Below, one piece after another: positions 9,058 to 17,852 of a stretch of DNA of 64,000 nucleotides (positions are counted from its first letter, which is position 1; the number at the start of each line of letters is the position of its first letter). This DNA comes from Frankiales bacterium (lineage in GTDB: Bacteria; Actinomycetota; Actinomycetes; JAFAQI01): assembly GCA_025980465.1 (NCBI GenBank), contig JAICXJ010000006.1:45205-109204 (forward strand), written 5' to 3'. Position numbers and translations under genes: made by a program. The notes below the pieces were generated by a model. It did not search any database. It was given only the letters and a program-made list of their open reading frames with translations, and was not told the DNA's origin.

Positions 9058-10245
9058 CTAGACACGCAGCCAGTCCCAATCTGGGAGCGGATGCCGGAAC
9101 AGGCCGGCGGCGTTGCGGTGAGTCACCTTCGCAGCGCTGTCGTCGTCGAGAGACGCAAGATTTCGAGCAACGACTTCTTGGGTGTCGGGCCAGGTCGAGT
9201 CGGCGTGCGGATAGTCACTCTCGACCAGAATGTGGTCGACGCCGATTGCGGCCGAGGCGCCGAACGCGGTGGGGTCGTCGATCGAGCAGAACCAGAAGTT
9301 GCGGCGCAGCACCTCGCTCGGAAGCAGGTCACCTCGCCACGAGCCGCCCTCGTGCCCGGATGCCGAGTGCGCCAGGACGAAGTCGGCCCGATCGGCGAGC
9401 ATGCCGACCCAGCCGAGCCCACCCTCGGCGAACATGATGTTCAGCTGCGGAAACCGCACCGGTACGCCGGACCACAACCAGTCGGCCGCGGCGATCAGAG
9501 CGTGCGCCGGGAACAGCGTCGTGATCGCCTCGAACGGCATGTCCGGCGACGGCATCGGCGCCCATTGCGCGGAGCCGGTGTGCAGACACAGCACGGTGTC
9601 GGTCTCCTCGCAGGCCGCGAAGAACGGGTCCCAGACACCGGTGTGCAGACTCTCGATGCCCGACTTCGCCGGGATCTCGGGGAAGCTCACCGCCTTGAAG
9701 CCACGCGCGGCGTTGCGGCGTACCTCGTCGGCGGCAAGCGCCGGATCAGCGAGCCACGGCAACTGCAGCGGGATGATCCGCTCCGGATAGCTGCCGGCCC
9801 AGACCTCGAGATGCCAGTCGTTCCACGCCCGGAGCACCGCAAGACCGAGCTCGGGGTCCTTGCTCTTCCAGAACACCGTGCCGGCGAAGCCGGCGATCAG
9901 CGACGGGAAGTTCAGCGACGCCCAGATGCCTGCGAGGTCCATGTCGGCGATCCGGGCGTCGATGTCGTAGCAGCCCTTGCGCATCTCGTCGAAGCGAGCC
10001 GGCTCCATCGACCACTCGTGCTTCGGCCGGCCGACGACGGCGTTCAAGCCGATGTTCGGGTAGTCGGCGTCCTCGTAGCGCCAGACCTGCGCGCCGGTCG
10101 GCGACTCAATGATGCGAGGCGCCCGATCGGCGAGAGCGGCTGGGACCCGGCCGTCGAACATGCCGGCCGGCTCGATGACATGGTCGTCGACAGAGATGAC
10201 GATGTGGCGCCGGACCCGGGGTTCGGGGTCGGGCAGCAAGACCAT
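9058..10245 (-). CDS. Amidohydrolase family 2 (TIM-barrel decarboxylase/hydrolase-like)
   Basis: A 395-residue protein with the amidohydrolase-2 signature: an early SVDDHVIEP motif, an internal LCLHTG metal-histidine motif, and the C-terminal VESDYPHADSTWP motif carrying the catalytic aspartate. Family members decarboxylate or hydrolyse aromatic acids and related compounds. It is the first gene of the operon and begins at the ATG that also looks like the transcription start, as a palindromic operator with the -10 box lies a few bases upstream. The specific substrate is unknown. Confidence 0.86.
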   Translation of the reverse strand: MVLLPDPEPRVRRHIVISVDDHVIEPAGMFDGRVPAALADRAPRIIESPTGAQVWRYEDADYPNIGLNAVVGRPKHEWSMEPARFDEMRKGCYDIDARIADMDLAGIWASLNFPSLIAGFAGTVFWKSKDPELGLAVLRAWNDWHLEVWAGSYPERIIPLQLPWLADPALAADEVRRNAARGFKAVSFPEIPAKSGIESLHTGVWDPFFAACEETDTVLCLHTGSAQWAPMPSPDMPFEAITTLFPAHALIAAADWLWSGVPVRFPQLNIMFAEGGLGWVGMLADRADFVLAHSASGHEGGSWRGDLLPSEVLRRNFWFCSIDDPTAFGASAAIGVDHILVESDYPHADSTWPDTQEVVARNLASLDDDSAAKVTHRNAAGLFRHPLPDWDWLRV

Positions 10246-10248
10246 TCG

Positions 10249-10280
10249 CTGACGCTAACGTCAGGGTTCTGGGGGGTCAA
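10249..10280 (-). promoter_or_regulatory. Leaderless promoter with overlapping palindromic operator
   Basis: Reading the minus strand there is a -35 TTGACC (10280-10275), a 17-nt spacer, a -10 TAGCGT (10257-10252), then 6 nt to the ATG at 10245, which would be the transcription start. The -10 lies inside a perfect inverted repeat CTGACG-N4-CGTCAG (10249-10264). This geometry is what a TetR-type repressor site would look like. Confidence 0.6.
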
Positions 10281-10363
10281 CGCTGGCCGTCACCAAATCC
10301 CCCAGCGAAACTGCGGAATGCCTCGCCTATTCGGCCTCAAGTGCTGGGGAGTTGACTGCCATC

Positions 10364-11839
10364 TCAGCCCGGAGCAGGTCGGCGGACGAACGACCTCGGC
10401 CGGGTGAACGCGCGCAGGCCGTCGACGCCGAGCTCGCGCCCGATCCCCGAGCTGCCTACGCCGCCGAAGGGCAGCCGTGGGTCCTGCGCGGCCATCCCAT
10501 GGCAGTTGATGCTCACCGTTCCGGCCACCAGCCGGGAAGCGGTGTCGTCGGCGAGCGTGTCGTCACCGCTCCACACCGAGGCGGTCAGCCCGAACTCGGT
10601 GGCGTTCGCGGCTGCGACGGCCTCCTCGATGTCGTCGTACCCGATGACCGGCAACGCCGGACCGAACTGCTCCTCGGTGACCAGCGCTGCGACGACGGGT
10701 ACGTCGGTCACGACCGTCGGCAACACGAAGTAGCCATCCCCGCGACGGTCCTCGTCGCGCAGTCTTCCGGCAGAGCGGACCGTGGCACCGGCGGCAGTTG
10801 CCTCGCTGAGCTGCCGCACGAGCCGGTCCCGCCCGGCCGCCGTGTGCATCGGCCCGAGCGTCGTGTCAGCGGCCAGGCCGTCGCCGACGACCTCACGCTC
10901 ACAGTGGGCCAGCAAGGCATCGGCAAGTTCCGCAACTCGGTCGCGCGGTGCGTAGAGGCGTTTCACCGCCATGCACACCTGGCCCGCGGTCGTGTAGGTC
11001 GCGGCGACCAGCTGATCGGCGAGCGCCTCGGTGATCGTCAGGTCGGGAGCAATGATCGCAGCGTCATTTCCGCCGAGCTCGAGCAGCACCGGCCTGAGGC
11101 GTTCGGCAGCAGCGGCCATGACCGCCTTGCCGGTCGCCACGCCTCCCGTGAGTGAGATGACGTCGATGCCCGGATGGGTGACGAGCTGCCGGCCGAGTTC
11201 GACGTCCGGACCCGCCACGAAGTTGACCACGCCGGGCGGCAACGCGGAGGCGAGCACACCGCCGAACTCCAGCAACGCCAGCGGGCAGCTCGGCGGGGGC
11301 TTCGCCACGACGGTGTTCCCGGCAACCAACGCCGAGGTCAGCTTCATTGCCGCTACGGCACTCGGCCAGTTGAACGGAAGCATGAGTGCGGCGACGCCGA
11401 ACGGCTCGCGCTGCAGTCTCGGGTACGCCGCCGGCGGCTCGATCAACTCGGCGGCCAACGCATCCTCGGCCATCGTCCCGAGTACCTGACCGATCCCGGG
11501 CGCCGTCACCAACTCGAACTCCGCCTCGCTGCGCACCTTTCCGTGCTCGCGGGTGTAGCGGGTCGCAAGGTCGGTGGCGGTCGCGTGATCGGCGGCTGCC
11601 GTCATCGCCGCCACCGCGGCGGCGAGCCGATCAGCGACGCTGGTCGCCGCCCAGCCGGCAGCTGCACGCCGTGCTGCGGCAACTGCCGCGTCGAGCTGGC
11701 GGCGGCTTGCTGCCGGAGCCGCGCCGACCACCTCCGCCGGCCTGGCTGGGTTGTGGACCGGGTAGTCACCGACCTCGCCGGACACCGGCCGGCCATCGAT
11801 GAGAAGCGACGCGGTGAGCGTCGGCGAGGAGACCGCCAT
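10364..11839 (-). CDS. Aldehyde dehydrogenase (NAD(P)-dependent)
   Basis: A 491-residue aldehyde dehydrogenase. The NAD-site segment PFNWPSAVAAMK, the general-base motif LELGGND and the catalytic cysteine in GQVCMAVKR are visible, with the C-terminal LPFGGVGSSGIGRELG motif. It converts an aldehyde to an acid, fitting with the alcohol dehydrogenases on either side. It lies 118 bp upstream of the four-gene operon on the same strand and is divergent from the alcohol dehydrogenase gene at 11962. The 122-bp divergent gap contains a perfect 12-bp palindrome. Confidence 0.92.
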   Translation of the reverse strand: MAVSSPTLTASLLIDGRPVSGEVGDYPVHNPARPAEVVGAAPAASRRQLDAAVAAARRAAAGWAATSVADRLAAAVAAMTAAADHATATDLATRYTREHGKVRSEAEFELVTAPGIGQVLGTMAEDALAAELIEPPAAYPRLQREPFGVAALMLPFNWPSAVAAMKLTSALVAGNTVVAKPPPSCPLALLEFGGVLASALPPGVVNFVAGPDVELGRQLVTHPGIDVISLTGGVATGKAVMAAAAERLRPVLLELGGNDAAIIAPDLTITEALADQLVAATYTTAGQVCMAVKRLYAPRDRVAELADALLAHCEREVVGDGLAADTTLGPMHTAAGRDRLVRQLSEATAAGATVRSAGRLRDEDRRGDGYFVLPTVVTDVPVVAALVTEEQFGPALPVIGYDDIEEAVAAANATEFGLTASVWSGDDTLADDTASRLVAGTVSINCHGMAAQDPRLPFGGVGSSGIGRELGVDGLRAFTRPRSFVRRPAPG

Positions 11840-11862
11840 GTGGCTTGGCCTATCACGACGAG

Positions 11863-11874
11863 GGCAGGCCTGCC
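11863..11874. promoter_or_regulatory. 12-bp perfect palindrome in divergent promoter region
   Basis: GGCAGGCCTGCC lies between the divergent aldehyde and alcohol dehydrogenase genes. It could be an operator for either, but a GC-rich 12-bp palindrome can also occur by chance. Confidence 0.3.
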
Positions 11875-11961
11875 AGACGCGCGGGCCTTGACGAGAGGTG
11901 GTGACACCGGCACTGTTCGCCGCATGATGCCGGCGTCAGGGATCATCCTGAGGCATGCCCC

Positions 11962-13053
11962 ATGGTGAGGGCGGCGGTGCTGCGCGGCGTGGGTAAGCCG
12001 GTCGAGGTCAGCAACATCACGCTGCGCGAGGTCGGGCCGTCGGATGTCCGGGTTGCAATCGCGGCGAGCGGGGTGTGTGGCACCGACCTGTCGGTGCGCG
12101 ACGGTGGGATGCCCTCGATGCTTCCCTGCACGCTCGGTCACGAGGGCGCTGGAACCGTCCTCGAGGTGGGCCCGTCGGTGAGTCATGTGGCACCCGGCGA
12201 TCACGTGGTGCTGACCTGGAACGTGGCATGCCGGACCTGCGAGCATTGCGTGCGCGGCGAGACCTACCTTTGCCCGACCGGCCTCGGCTATGCGTGGGAC
12301 GCGGCGTACGCATCCGACGGTGACGAACCGGTGTGGCAGAGCCTCGGCGCCGGGACCCTCGCCGAGCAGACCGTCGTACCCGCCGCCGCGGCTATCCCGG
12401 TGAACGACGGGTTGCCACTCGATCTTGCTGCTCTGCTCGGCTGTGGCGTGACAACCGGAGTGGGGGCGGCGATCCGGACTGCCGCGATCCGTCCCGGCGA
12501 GACCGTCCTCGTTGTCGGCTGTGGCGGCGTGGGGCTCGCCGCGATCCAGGGCGCACGGCTGGCCGGGGCCGCGCACATCATCGCCGCGGATCGAGTACCT
12601 GGACAGCTCGCTGCAGCCAAACGTTGCGGTGCCACCGACACTGTCGACACGAGCGCGACCGACCTCGCCGCGGCGGTCCGAGACATGACCGGCGGTCGCG
12701 GCGTCGACCATGCCCTCGAGGTGGTCGGCCGGTCGGAGACGATCAACGCCGCGTACGCCGCAACACGTCGTGGCGGCGTGGTGACGATCGTCGGCGCCGG
12801 CCGATTCGACGATCTGGTCAGCTTTCCGGCGCTGTCCCTGATGGCCGACGCCAAGTCGATCCGCGGAAGTGTGTACGGCGCCACCGACGCGGCCCGGGAC
12901 TTGCCGGTACTGGCTGCATTAGCCGCCGGCGGGCAGCTGGATCTCGAGGCACTGGTCACTAGACGGATCAGCCTCGACGAGGTGGAATCCGCATTTGCAG
13001 CGATGGCAGCGGGCGACGGCGCCCGCAGCGTGGTGACCATCCCCTCGCCGTGA
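11962..13053 (+). CDS. Zinc-dependent alcohol dehydrogenase (MDR family), second copy
   Basis: A 363-residue protein distinct in sequence from the one at 4967. Catalytic zinc motifs GVCGTDLSV and GHEGAG, the structural-zinc cysteines CRTCEHCVRGETYLC and the coenzyme loop VVGCGGVGLAA are present. The family contains class III-like and mycothiol-dependent enzymes; no feature here decides between them. The adjacent divergent aldehyde dehydrogenase supports an alcohol-aldehyde-acid sequence. An in-frame GTG directly after the ATG is an alternative start. Confidence 0.88.
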   Translation: MVRAAVLRGVGKPVEVSNITLREVGPSDVRVAIAASGVCGTDLSVRDGGMPSMLPCTLGHEGAGTVLEVGPSVSHVAPGDHVVLTWNVACRTCEHCVRGETYLCPTGLGYAWDAAYASDGDEPVWQSLGAGTLAEQTVVPAAAAIPVNDGLPLDLAALLGCGVTTGVGAAIRTAAIRPGETVLVVGCGGVGLAAIQGARLAGAAHIIAADRVPGQLAAAKRCGATDTVDTSATDLAAAVRDMTGGRGVDHALEVVGRSETINAAYAATRRGGVVTIVGAGRFDDLVSFPALSLMADAKSIRGSVYGATDAARDLPVLAALAAGGQLDLEALVTRRISLDEVESAFAAMAAGDGARSVVTIPSP

Positions 13054-13062
13054 CTGCTTTCG

Positions 13063-13659
13063 TCAGGTGGCAGGCCACTTGGTTGCGAGCCACAGCGCTG
13101 GTGCGATGTCACGAAGCGCGACTCCGTCGCGGTCGAGTGCGCGCTCGAGGCTGGCGCCCGACTGGATTACGGAGATGAAACGGGCAGCGGAAGCCGCCTC
13201 GGCGGCCGTGAGATGTGGATTGCCGGCGCGAAGGACATCAACCGTGTGAGCGCGCAATCGCTTGTTGGAGGCGATGAGCTGGTCACGCAGCCCCGGAGTT
13301 CGAGCTGCATGAATCGTGAACTCGAGCAGCGCTAGCGACCACTCCGGATCCTCGTCGACTGCCTTGAGGTAGAGCCGCGCAAACGCATCCGGGTTCCTGG
13401 CTGTGCTTAAGGTCTCAAACCGAGCGGCGAACTCCCGCTCCATGACGGCAAGAAACAGGCCCTCCTTGCCGGCGAAGTTCGCATACAGCGCACCACGGGT
13501 GAAGCCGGCGTCAGCAGCAATCGCCTCCGCAGAGGCCTGGTGGTAGCCGTGCCGCCGAAACGCGGCCGCGGCCGCGGCGACGAGCGCATCGCGGGTGCGG
13601 AGCTGCGATTCCTTCCGCGTCATCCGACTTGACATACGCTGTGTATCTGGGTACACCAT
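13063..13659 (-). CDS. TetR family transcriptional regulator
   Basis: A repressor-type regulator of up to 198 residues. The N-terminal helix-turn-helix is clear (IAADAGFTRGALYANFAGKEGLF). The C-terminal ligand domain is unassigned. The start is uncertain. ATG 13659 would place an inverted repeat inside the coding sequence, and ATG 13635 or 13623 would leave it upstream. No strong ribosome site decides; a weak AGG lies before 13659. It is divergent from the PaaK-like gene and probably controls it and itself, possibly also the neighbouring catabolic genes. Confidence 0.88.
   Translation of the reverse strand: MVYPDTQRMSSRMTRKESQLRTRDALVAAAAAAFRRHGYHQASAEAIAADAGFTRGALYANFAGKEGLFLAVMEREFAARFETLSTARNPDAFARLYLKAVDEDPEWSLALLEFTIHAARTPGLRDQLIASNKRLRAHTVDVLRAGNPHLTAAEAASAARFISVIQSGASLERALDRDGVALRDIAPALWLATKWPAT
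13629..13657 (+). promoter_or_regulatory. Promoter and TetR-type operator of the PaaK-like gene
   Basis: A perfect -35 TTGACA (13629-13634) is followed after 17 nt by a weak -10 TACACC (13652-13657). Between and into the -10 lies the inverted repeat GTGTA-N6-TACAC (13641-13656). A TetR protein bound here would block polymerase. Confidence 0.5.
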
Positions 13660-13690
13660 GAATCTGAACCTATCAGAGCGGGGGGTGGCG

Positions 13691-15055
13691 ATGAAGACTC
13701 GGCAGCGACTCGCGGTGGTGTCCGAAGCTCGAGCGGGGGTGCGGCGCGAGCAACTCGACCGGCGGGCCCTGGATTCGCACCAAGCTGAACAATTCGCGGC
13801 CTTCCTCGCCTACGCAGCCGCCCGGTCTCCCTTCCACCATCGCCGACTCACCGCGAACGGGCAGATCAAGCCGCTCGAGGAGATCCCGGTCCTCACCCGC
13901 ACCGAGATGATGGCGAACCTCGACGAGGCAACGTCCGACCGCCGGCTGACGCGCGCCGCGCTCGACTCCCACGTCGCGTCAATGACCGGCGAGGATCCGC
14001 TGCTGTTCGGTGAATATCGCGTCCTCATGACCGGCGGTACGTCCGGTGTGACCACTTACCTGCCTTTCGACCAGGCCTCCTGGCGGCGAGTCATCGCGGC
14101 GTACCCGCAGGCCCTCATCTCGCTCGGCTTCGGCCCGCGGTTGTTTCCTCGTCGGCGGCTCGCACTGATCACCGCTGGCGGCCCGCTTCACATGACCTAC
14201 CGAGCGGCGGTCACCAACCGCTCGCCGATCATGGCGTCGCTCCGCCTCGACGTCACCGCGTCGGTCTCCGACATGGCGGCGTCACTAGACCGCTTCCAGC
14301 CCGACGTTGTCGTCGGCTACCCGAGCCTGCTCGCCGCCCTGGCGGATGAGCAGCGGGCTGGCCGCCTTGCGATTCATCCCGGCATGGTCTCAGCCGGATC
14401 GGAGCAACTCCGACCGGCGATGCGCGACGCGGTCACCGATGTCTGGGTCGCTCCCTTCAATGTCTATGCCACTACCGAAGCCGGCGGTGTGCTCGCGATG
14501 GAATGCCGCGAGCATCGCGGGCTGCACCTTCGAGAGGATTTCAATCACATCGAGGTCGTGGACGCGCACGACAATCCGGTGCCGGAAGGAACGACGGGTG
14601 CCGCGCTTCTCCTCACGTCGTGGCTCAATCCGGTCATGCCGATCATCAGATACCGCATCGACGACCAGGTGGCCATCACCTCCGAGCCATGCCGCTGCGG
14701 CCGCGCAACGAAGCGAATCATCGACCTCACCGGACGAGTCGAAGACACCATTCGGTTGGATGCGGTGTCCGGGGGGCGGATCGACGTGCATCCCAACCAT
14801 TTTGAGGAGACCATCGAGGGCTGGCCAGGCGTAGGGCAATTCCAAGTCGTACACCGCGCCGACGGCATCACCGTGTCGGTCGTGCCGGCGCCCGATTCGC
14901 CCGAGGGCTGGGATGCCCGGCTGGCCAAGGAACTCGACGCCCGGCTCCACAGCCTCGGGGCCAAGCCCCCATCCATCCGGATCGACCTCGTGTCAGATCT
15001 GGCACGACCTGCCACCACGGGCGCCAAGCTCCGAATCGTGCGAAGCGAGGTGTAG
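13691..15055 (+). CDS. Phenylacetate-CoA ligase (PaaK)-like adenylate-forming enzyme
   Basis: A 454-residue protein from ATG 13691, chosen because a G-rich GGGGGTGG stretch precedes it and the promoter seen upstream would put transcription start near 13664. Motifs match the PaaK/F390-synthetase branch: the phosphate-binding loop LMTGGTSGVTTYLP, the adenine motif VYATTEAG, and YRIDDQVAI with the CRCGR segment. It would activate an aromatic or other carboxylic acid as an adenylate, then a CoA thioester. It is a plausible exit step for acids made by the neighbouring dehydrogenases. Confidence 0.82.
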   Translation: MKTRQRLAVVSEARAGVRREQLDRRALDSHQAEQFAAFLAYAAARSPFHHRRLTANGQIKPLEEIPVLTRTEMMANLDEATSDRRLTRAALDSHVASMTGEDPLLFGEYRVLMTGGTSGVTTYLPFDQASWRRVIAAYPQALISLGFGPRLFPRRRLALITAGGPLHMTYRAAVTNRSPIMASLRLDVTASVSDMAASLDRFQPDVVVGYPSLLAALADEQRAGRLAIHPGMVSAGSEQLRPAMRDAVTDVWVAPFNVYATTEAGGVLAMECREHRGLHLREDFNHIEVVDAHDNPVPEGTTGAALLLTSWLNPVMPIIRYRIDDQVAITSEPCRCGRATKRIIDLTGRVEDTIRLDAVSGGRIDVHPNHFEETIEGWPGVGQFQVVHRADGITVSVVPAPDSPEGWDARLAKELDARLHSLGAKPPSIRIDLVSDLARPATTGAKLRIVRSEV

Positions 15056-15075
15056 CCGCCAACCGGTGCGGCTAC
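15052..15075. terminator. Bidirectional hairpin formed by two convergent stop regions
   Basis: GTAGCCGC (15052-15059), an 8-nt loop and GCGGCTAC (15068-15075) form a perfect 8-bp stem. The stop codon of the plus-strand PaaK-like gene and that of the minus-strand phosphatase gene both lie in the stem. No U-tract follows on either side. Confidence 0.55.
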
Positions 15076-17840
15076 GGGCGATACTCGGCGACGAGCAGCG
15101 CCAGGTCGTCACCGAGTTCGCGTCCGACCAACCGGTGCAGCGAGTTGAGCATCTCGTCGAGCACCGAGTGCAGGTCTCCGTCGGCGATCGGGCGGGCGAC
15201 CTGCATCAGGTCGACAAACCCGCGACTGGCATCGCGGGCCTCGATCACCCCGTCCGTATAGAGGAGGATCCGGTCGCCGGCATCCAATCGGCCGGTGGCG
15301 ATCGTCGGCGCCGCGCCCAACCCGAGCGGCAGGCTGTGCTCGATTCTCAGTTCCCGGATCTCCCCTTGCGAGGCAACTAGCGGCGGGGGATGACCGCAGG
15401 ACACGACGGTGTATCGCCCATCGTTCGCCACCTCGGCGATCAACGCCGTTGCGAAGTCCTCGTCACCGAGGTACGGCCGCAACCGGCGGTCGATCTGGAC
15501 TGCAACCGCGGCCAGGTCGTCGAGGTCTGCCGCGGCGGCGCGGAACTCACCAAGCACGATCGTGGCGGTCCGCACCGCCTCCAACCCCTTTCCACGGACG
15601 TCGCCAACGAGCAACCGAACGGCGTCCGGACGTTGAATGATCTCGTAGATGTCGCCGCCGACCCGCGCCTCGGCCGAGGCGCTGACATAGCGGCCGGCGA
15701 GCGAGATCGGGCCTAACCGAGGCGGGACCGCCGCGAGGATGGCTCGCTGGGCGGCTTCGGCAACCCGGATCACGTCGGCGAGGCGGCCGGACTGCTCCCG
15801 GAACCGCTCCGCGGTCTCGAGAGCGAGCGCGGCCCGGCGAGCAACGTCCTCGACGAAGTGGACATCCTCTTCGGCGTACCGCCGGCCCGACTCGGCGTAC
15901 AGCAGCGTCATCGCGCCGAACGATCCGCTGCGCCCGGCCAGTGGCACGACCATCGCGCTGCACATGCCGAGCTGCTCGATCACCTCACGATGCTCGGGGG
16001 CGAGATCGAACTCGGCGAACAGTTCGGACGACAGCTCCGGATAGAACTCGGTCCGGCCAGTTCGCGTCACCGCCGCTGCGCCGATCTCCAGATCGGTGCG
16101 CGGCGGGAACCGGTCCTGCAAAGACTTCGCCCAGGCGAGCCGGTCACCATCGAGGTGACGAATCGCGACAGTCGCAAGCTCGCCATCGCGAAGGACCTGC
16201 AGCAAGCACCAGTCGGCCAACGTCGGGACCAACAATGCAGTCACGGCATCGAGCGTGGCCCCGAAGTCCAGGCTCGAGCTCAGCGCGACTGAAGCATCGG
16301 CGAGGAATGCCAGCCGACGACGCGCGGTGTGTTCCCGCTCGAGGGCGAGCGCCCGCTCGAGAGCCTGCGCCAGCGCGTCAGCCATCGTGCCGACGAATGC
16401 GCTCTGAGTCTCCTCATCAACGTCGCTGCTGCCGGCGAAGGACATGCTGAGTACGCCGAGGGAATGCTCGCCAACCTTCATCGGGGTGACGTGCAAGCGG
16501 GTCTCGTTCACATACACGTCGGCGAGCGCCGGGAACCGGCCGGTGACCTGCTCGAGATTGCGCAGGAACAAGCGCTCGCCGGTGCGCGCCACGACTGCGC
16601 CCGGAAGGTCGGCGTCGAGGTCGAACTCGGCGAACTCGGCGAACTCGGGACGATCGTTGCGGATCGAGCCGCCACCGGCGATCGAGCGAAGCCGGCCGTC
16701 CTCGGTGATGAGATAGACACGCACGGTTTGCGCGCCGAGGAACTCGCACGCGTTGTCCACGACGATGCGGGCGATCTCGGCGACCGTACGGGCCCCGGTC
16801 AACTCTGCAGTCACCTTCTGCAACAGCTGCAGCCGATCCCAGGTGTCCTCGAAAGTGGCGAGCCGCTCGACCTCGCGCGCGAGCGCCTTGGGGAACGGCT
16901 CGGGCGGCGCGATGCGGTCACCGCCGGCTAGCCCGCGCAGCTGGTCGACGAGCGCCTGCACGTACCACCGGCGAAAGACCCGGTGTGGGCGCGGCGCCTC
17001 CATCGTCAGCAGCCGAGCCGCTCGCGCGTACCGATCCGCCTCGTCGAGTGCCGCGAGATATCGCTCACCTGCATCGGCGGCGGACGCAGGAAGCGACAGC
17101 ACCAGATCGGTCTCACTGTCGCCGCGCGCAGCTGCCGCGAGCGCCTGCCGTTTGATCTCGGCGCGGGCGGCGGCGAAATCTGTCGTCACGGTCTCGATCA
17201 GGTCGGCCATGGGTCCAGGAAGCTCGACGCCGGTGATCGTCTCCTCAGCTTTGACCAGGGTCAGCTCCCGAACGACGTTGTCGATGTGTGCCTTGGCCGC
17301 GATGAGTAGATCGGTAGGAACCGCGCCGAGTCGGACGGTGAAATCGGCCTCGGCGGCGTCGTAGTCGTCCCAAGCTTTGAGGAGGTCATCGACGTTGAGG
17401 TCGGGTATCGCAGCCTCGCCGCCGGCCGCCACGCTGGACAGCTCCGCCCACACGATCTTGCCGCCGCCCTCGGTCCGGTCGATCCCCCAGCCGGTCGAGA
17501 GTGCCGCCACGAGCGTGAGACCGCGACCGGTCATCGACTCGGTGCTGGGGCGGGCCGGCACCGGCATCGCGTTGCCGGCGTCCTGGACCTCGAGCCTGAG
17601 GCCGTCCTCGCCTTGCAGGATGCGCAGCGTCACCGGACCCTCGCCATGCAACATTGCGTTCGTCACGAGCTCGGACACCAGCAGCTCGGCGTCATCGACC
17701 AGTTCATTGAGCTCGTTCGGCAACGCGGCAGCAGCGAACCGGCGCGCTGTGGGTACGGCATCCGGCTCGCCTTTGAGCACGAGCTCGGACAGCAGCTGCA
17801 CCCTCGGCCTCTCTATAGCGCCGCCCCCGGTTTGCGCCAT
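15072..17840 (-). CDS. Multidomain SpoIIE-type PP2C phosphatase with HATPase and GAF domains
   Basis: A 922-residue cytoplasmic regulator; start ATG 17840. An N-terminal RsbW-like histidine-kinase ATPase domain (about residues 10-135; ELLVSELVTNAMLHGEGP and MTGRGLTLV) is followed by a long helical linker (about 150-320). Two GAF-type sensor domains follow (about 335-480 and 505-680). A C-terminal PP2C/SpoIIE domain (about 710-922) has the metal-binding VGGDIYE and GDVRGKGLEA motifs, and a late LLYTDGVIEARD. Family members act in partner-switching control of sigma factors by dephosphorylating anti-anti-sigma proteins, none of which is encoded nearby. It starts 12 bp from the divergent SLOG gene. 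Confidence 0.88.
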   Translation of the reverse strand: MAQTGGGAIERPRVQLLSELVLKGEPDAVPTARRFAAAALPNELNELVDDAELLVSELVTNAMLHGEGPVTLRILQGEDGLRLEVQDAGNAMPVPARPSTESMTGRGLTLVAALSTGWGIDRTEGGGKIVWAELSSVAAGGEAAIPDLNVDDLLKAWDDYDAAEADFTVRLGAVPTDLLIAAKAHIDNVVRELTLVKAEETITGVELPGPMADLIETVTTDFAAARAEIKRQALAAAARGDSETDLVLSLPASAADAGERYLAALDEADRYARAARLLTMEAPRPHRVFRRWYVQALVDQLRGLAGGDRIAPPEPFPKALAREVERLATFEDTWDRLQLLQKVTAELTGARTVAEIARIVVDNACEFLGAQTVRVYLITEDGRLRSIAGGGSIRNDRPEFAEFAEFDLDADLPGAVVARTGERLFLRNLEQVTGRFPALADVYVNETRLHVTPMKVGEHSLGVLSMSFAGSSDVDEETQSAFVGTMADALAQALERALALEREHTARRRLAFLADASVALSSSLDFGATLDAVTALLVPTLADWCLLQVLRDGELATVAIRHLDGDRLAWAKSLQDRFPPRTDLEIGAAAVTRTGRTEFYPELSSELFAEFDLAPEHREVIEQLGMCSAMVVPLAGRSGSFGAMTLLYAESGRRYAEEDVHFVEDVARRAALALETAERFREQSGRLADVIRVAEAAQRAILAAVPPRLGPISLAGRYVSASAEARVGGDIYEIIQRPDAVRLLVGDVRGKGLEAVRTATIVLGEFRAAAADLDDLAAVAVQIDRRLRPYLGDEDFATALIAEVANDGRYTVVSCGHPPPLVASQGEIRELRIEHSLPLGLGAAPTIATGRLDAGDRILLYTDGVIEARDASRGFVDLMQVARPIADGDLHSVLDEMLNSLHRLVGRELGDDLALLVAEYRP

Positions 17841-17852
17841 GATTTTGGCACC

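Noticed and set aside
8593..10407. 604-residue plus-strand frame in the amidohydrolase region
   Set aside because: It lies antisense to two amidohydrolase genes with intact motifs and reads as a Val/Gly/Arg-rich shadow.
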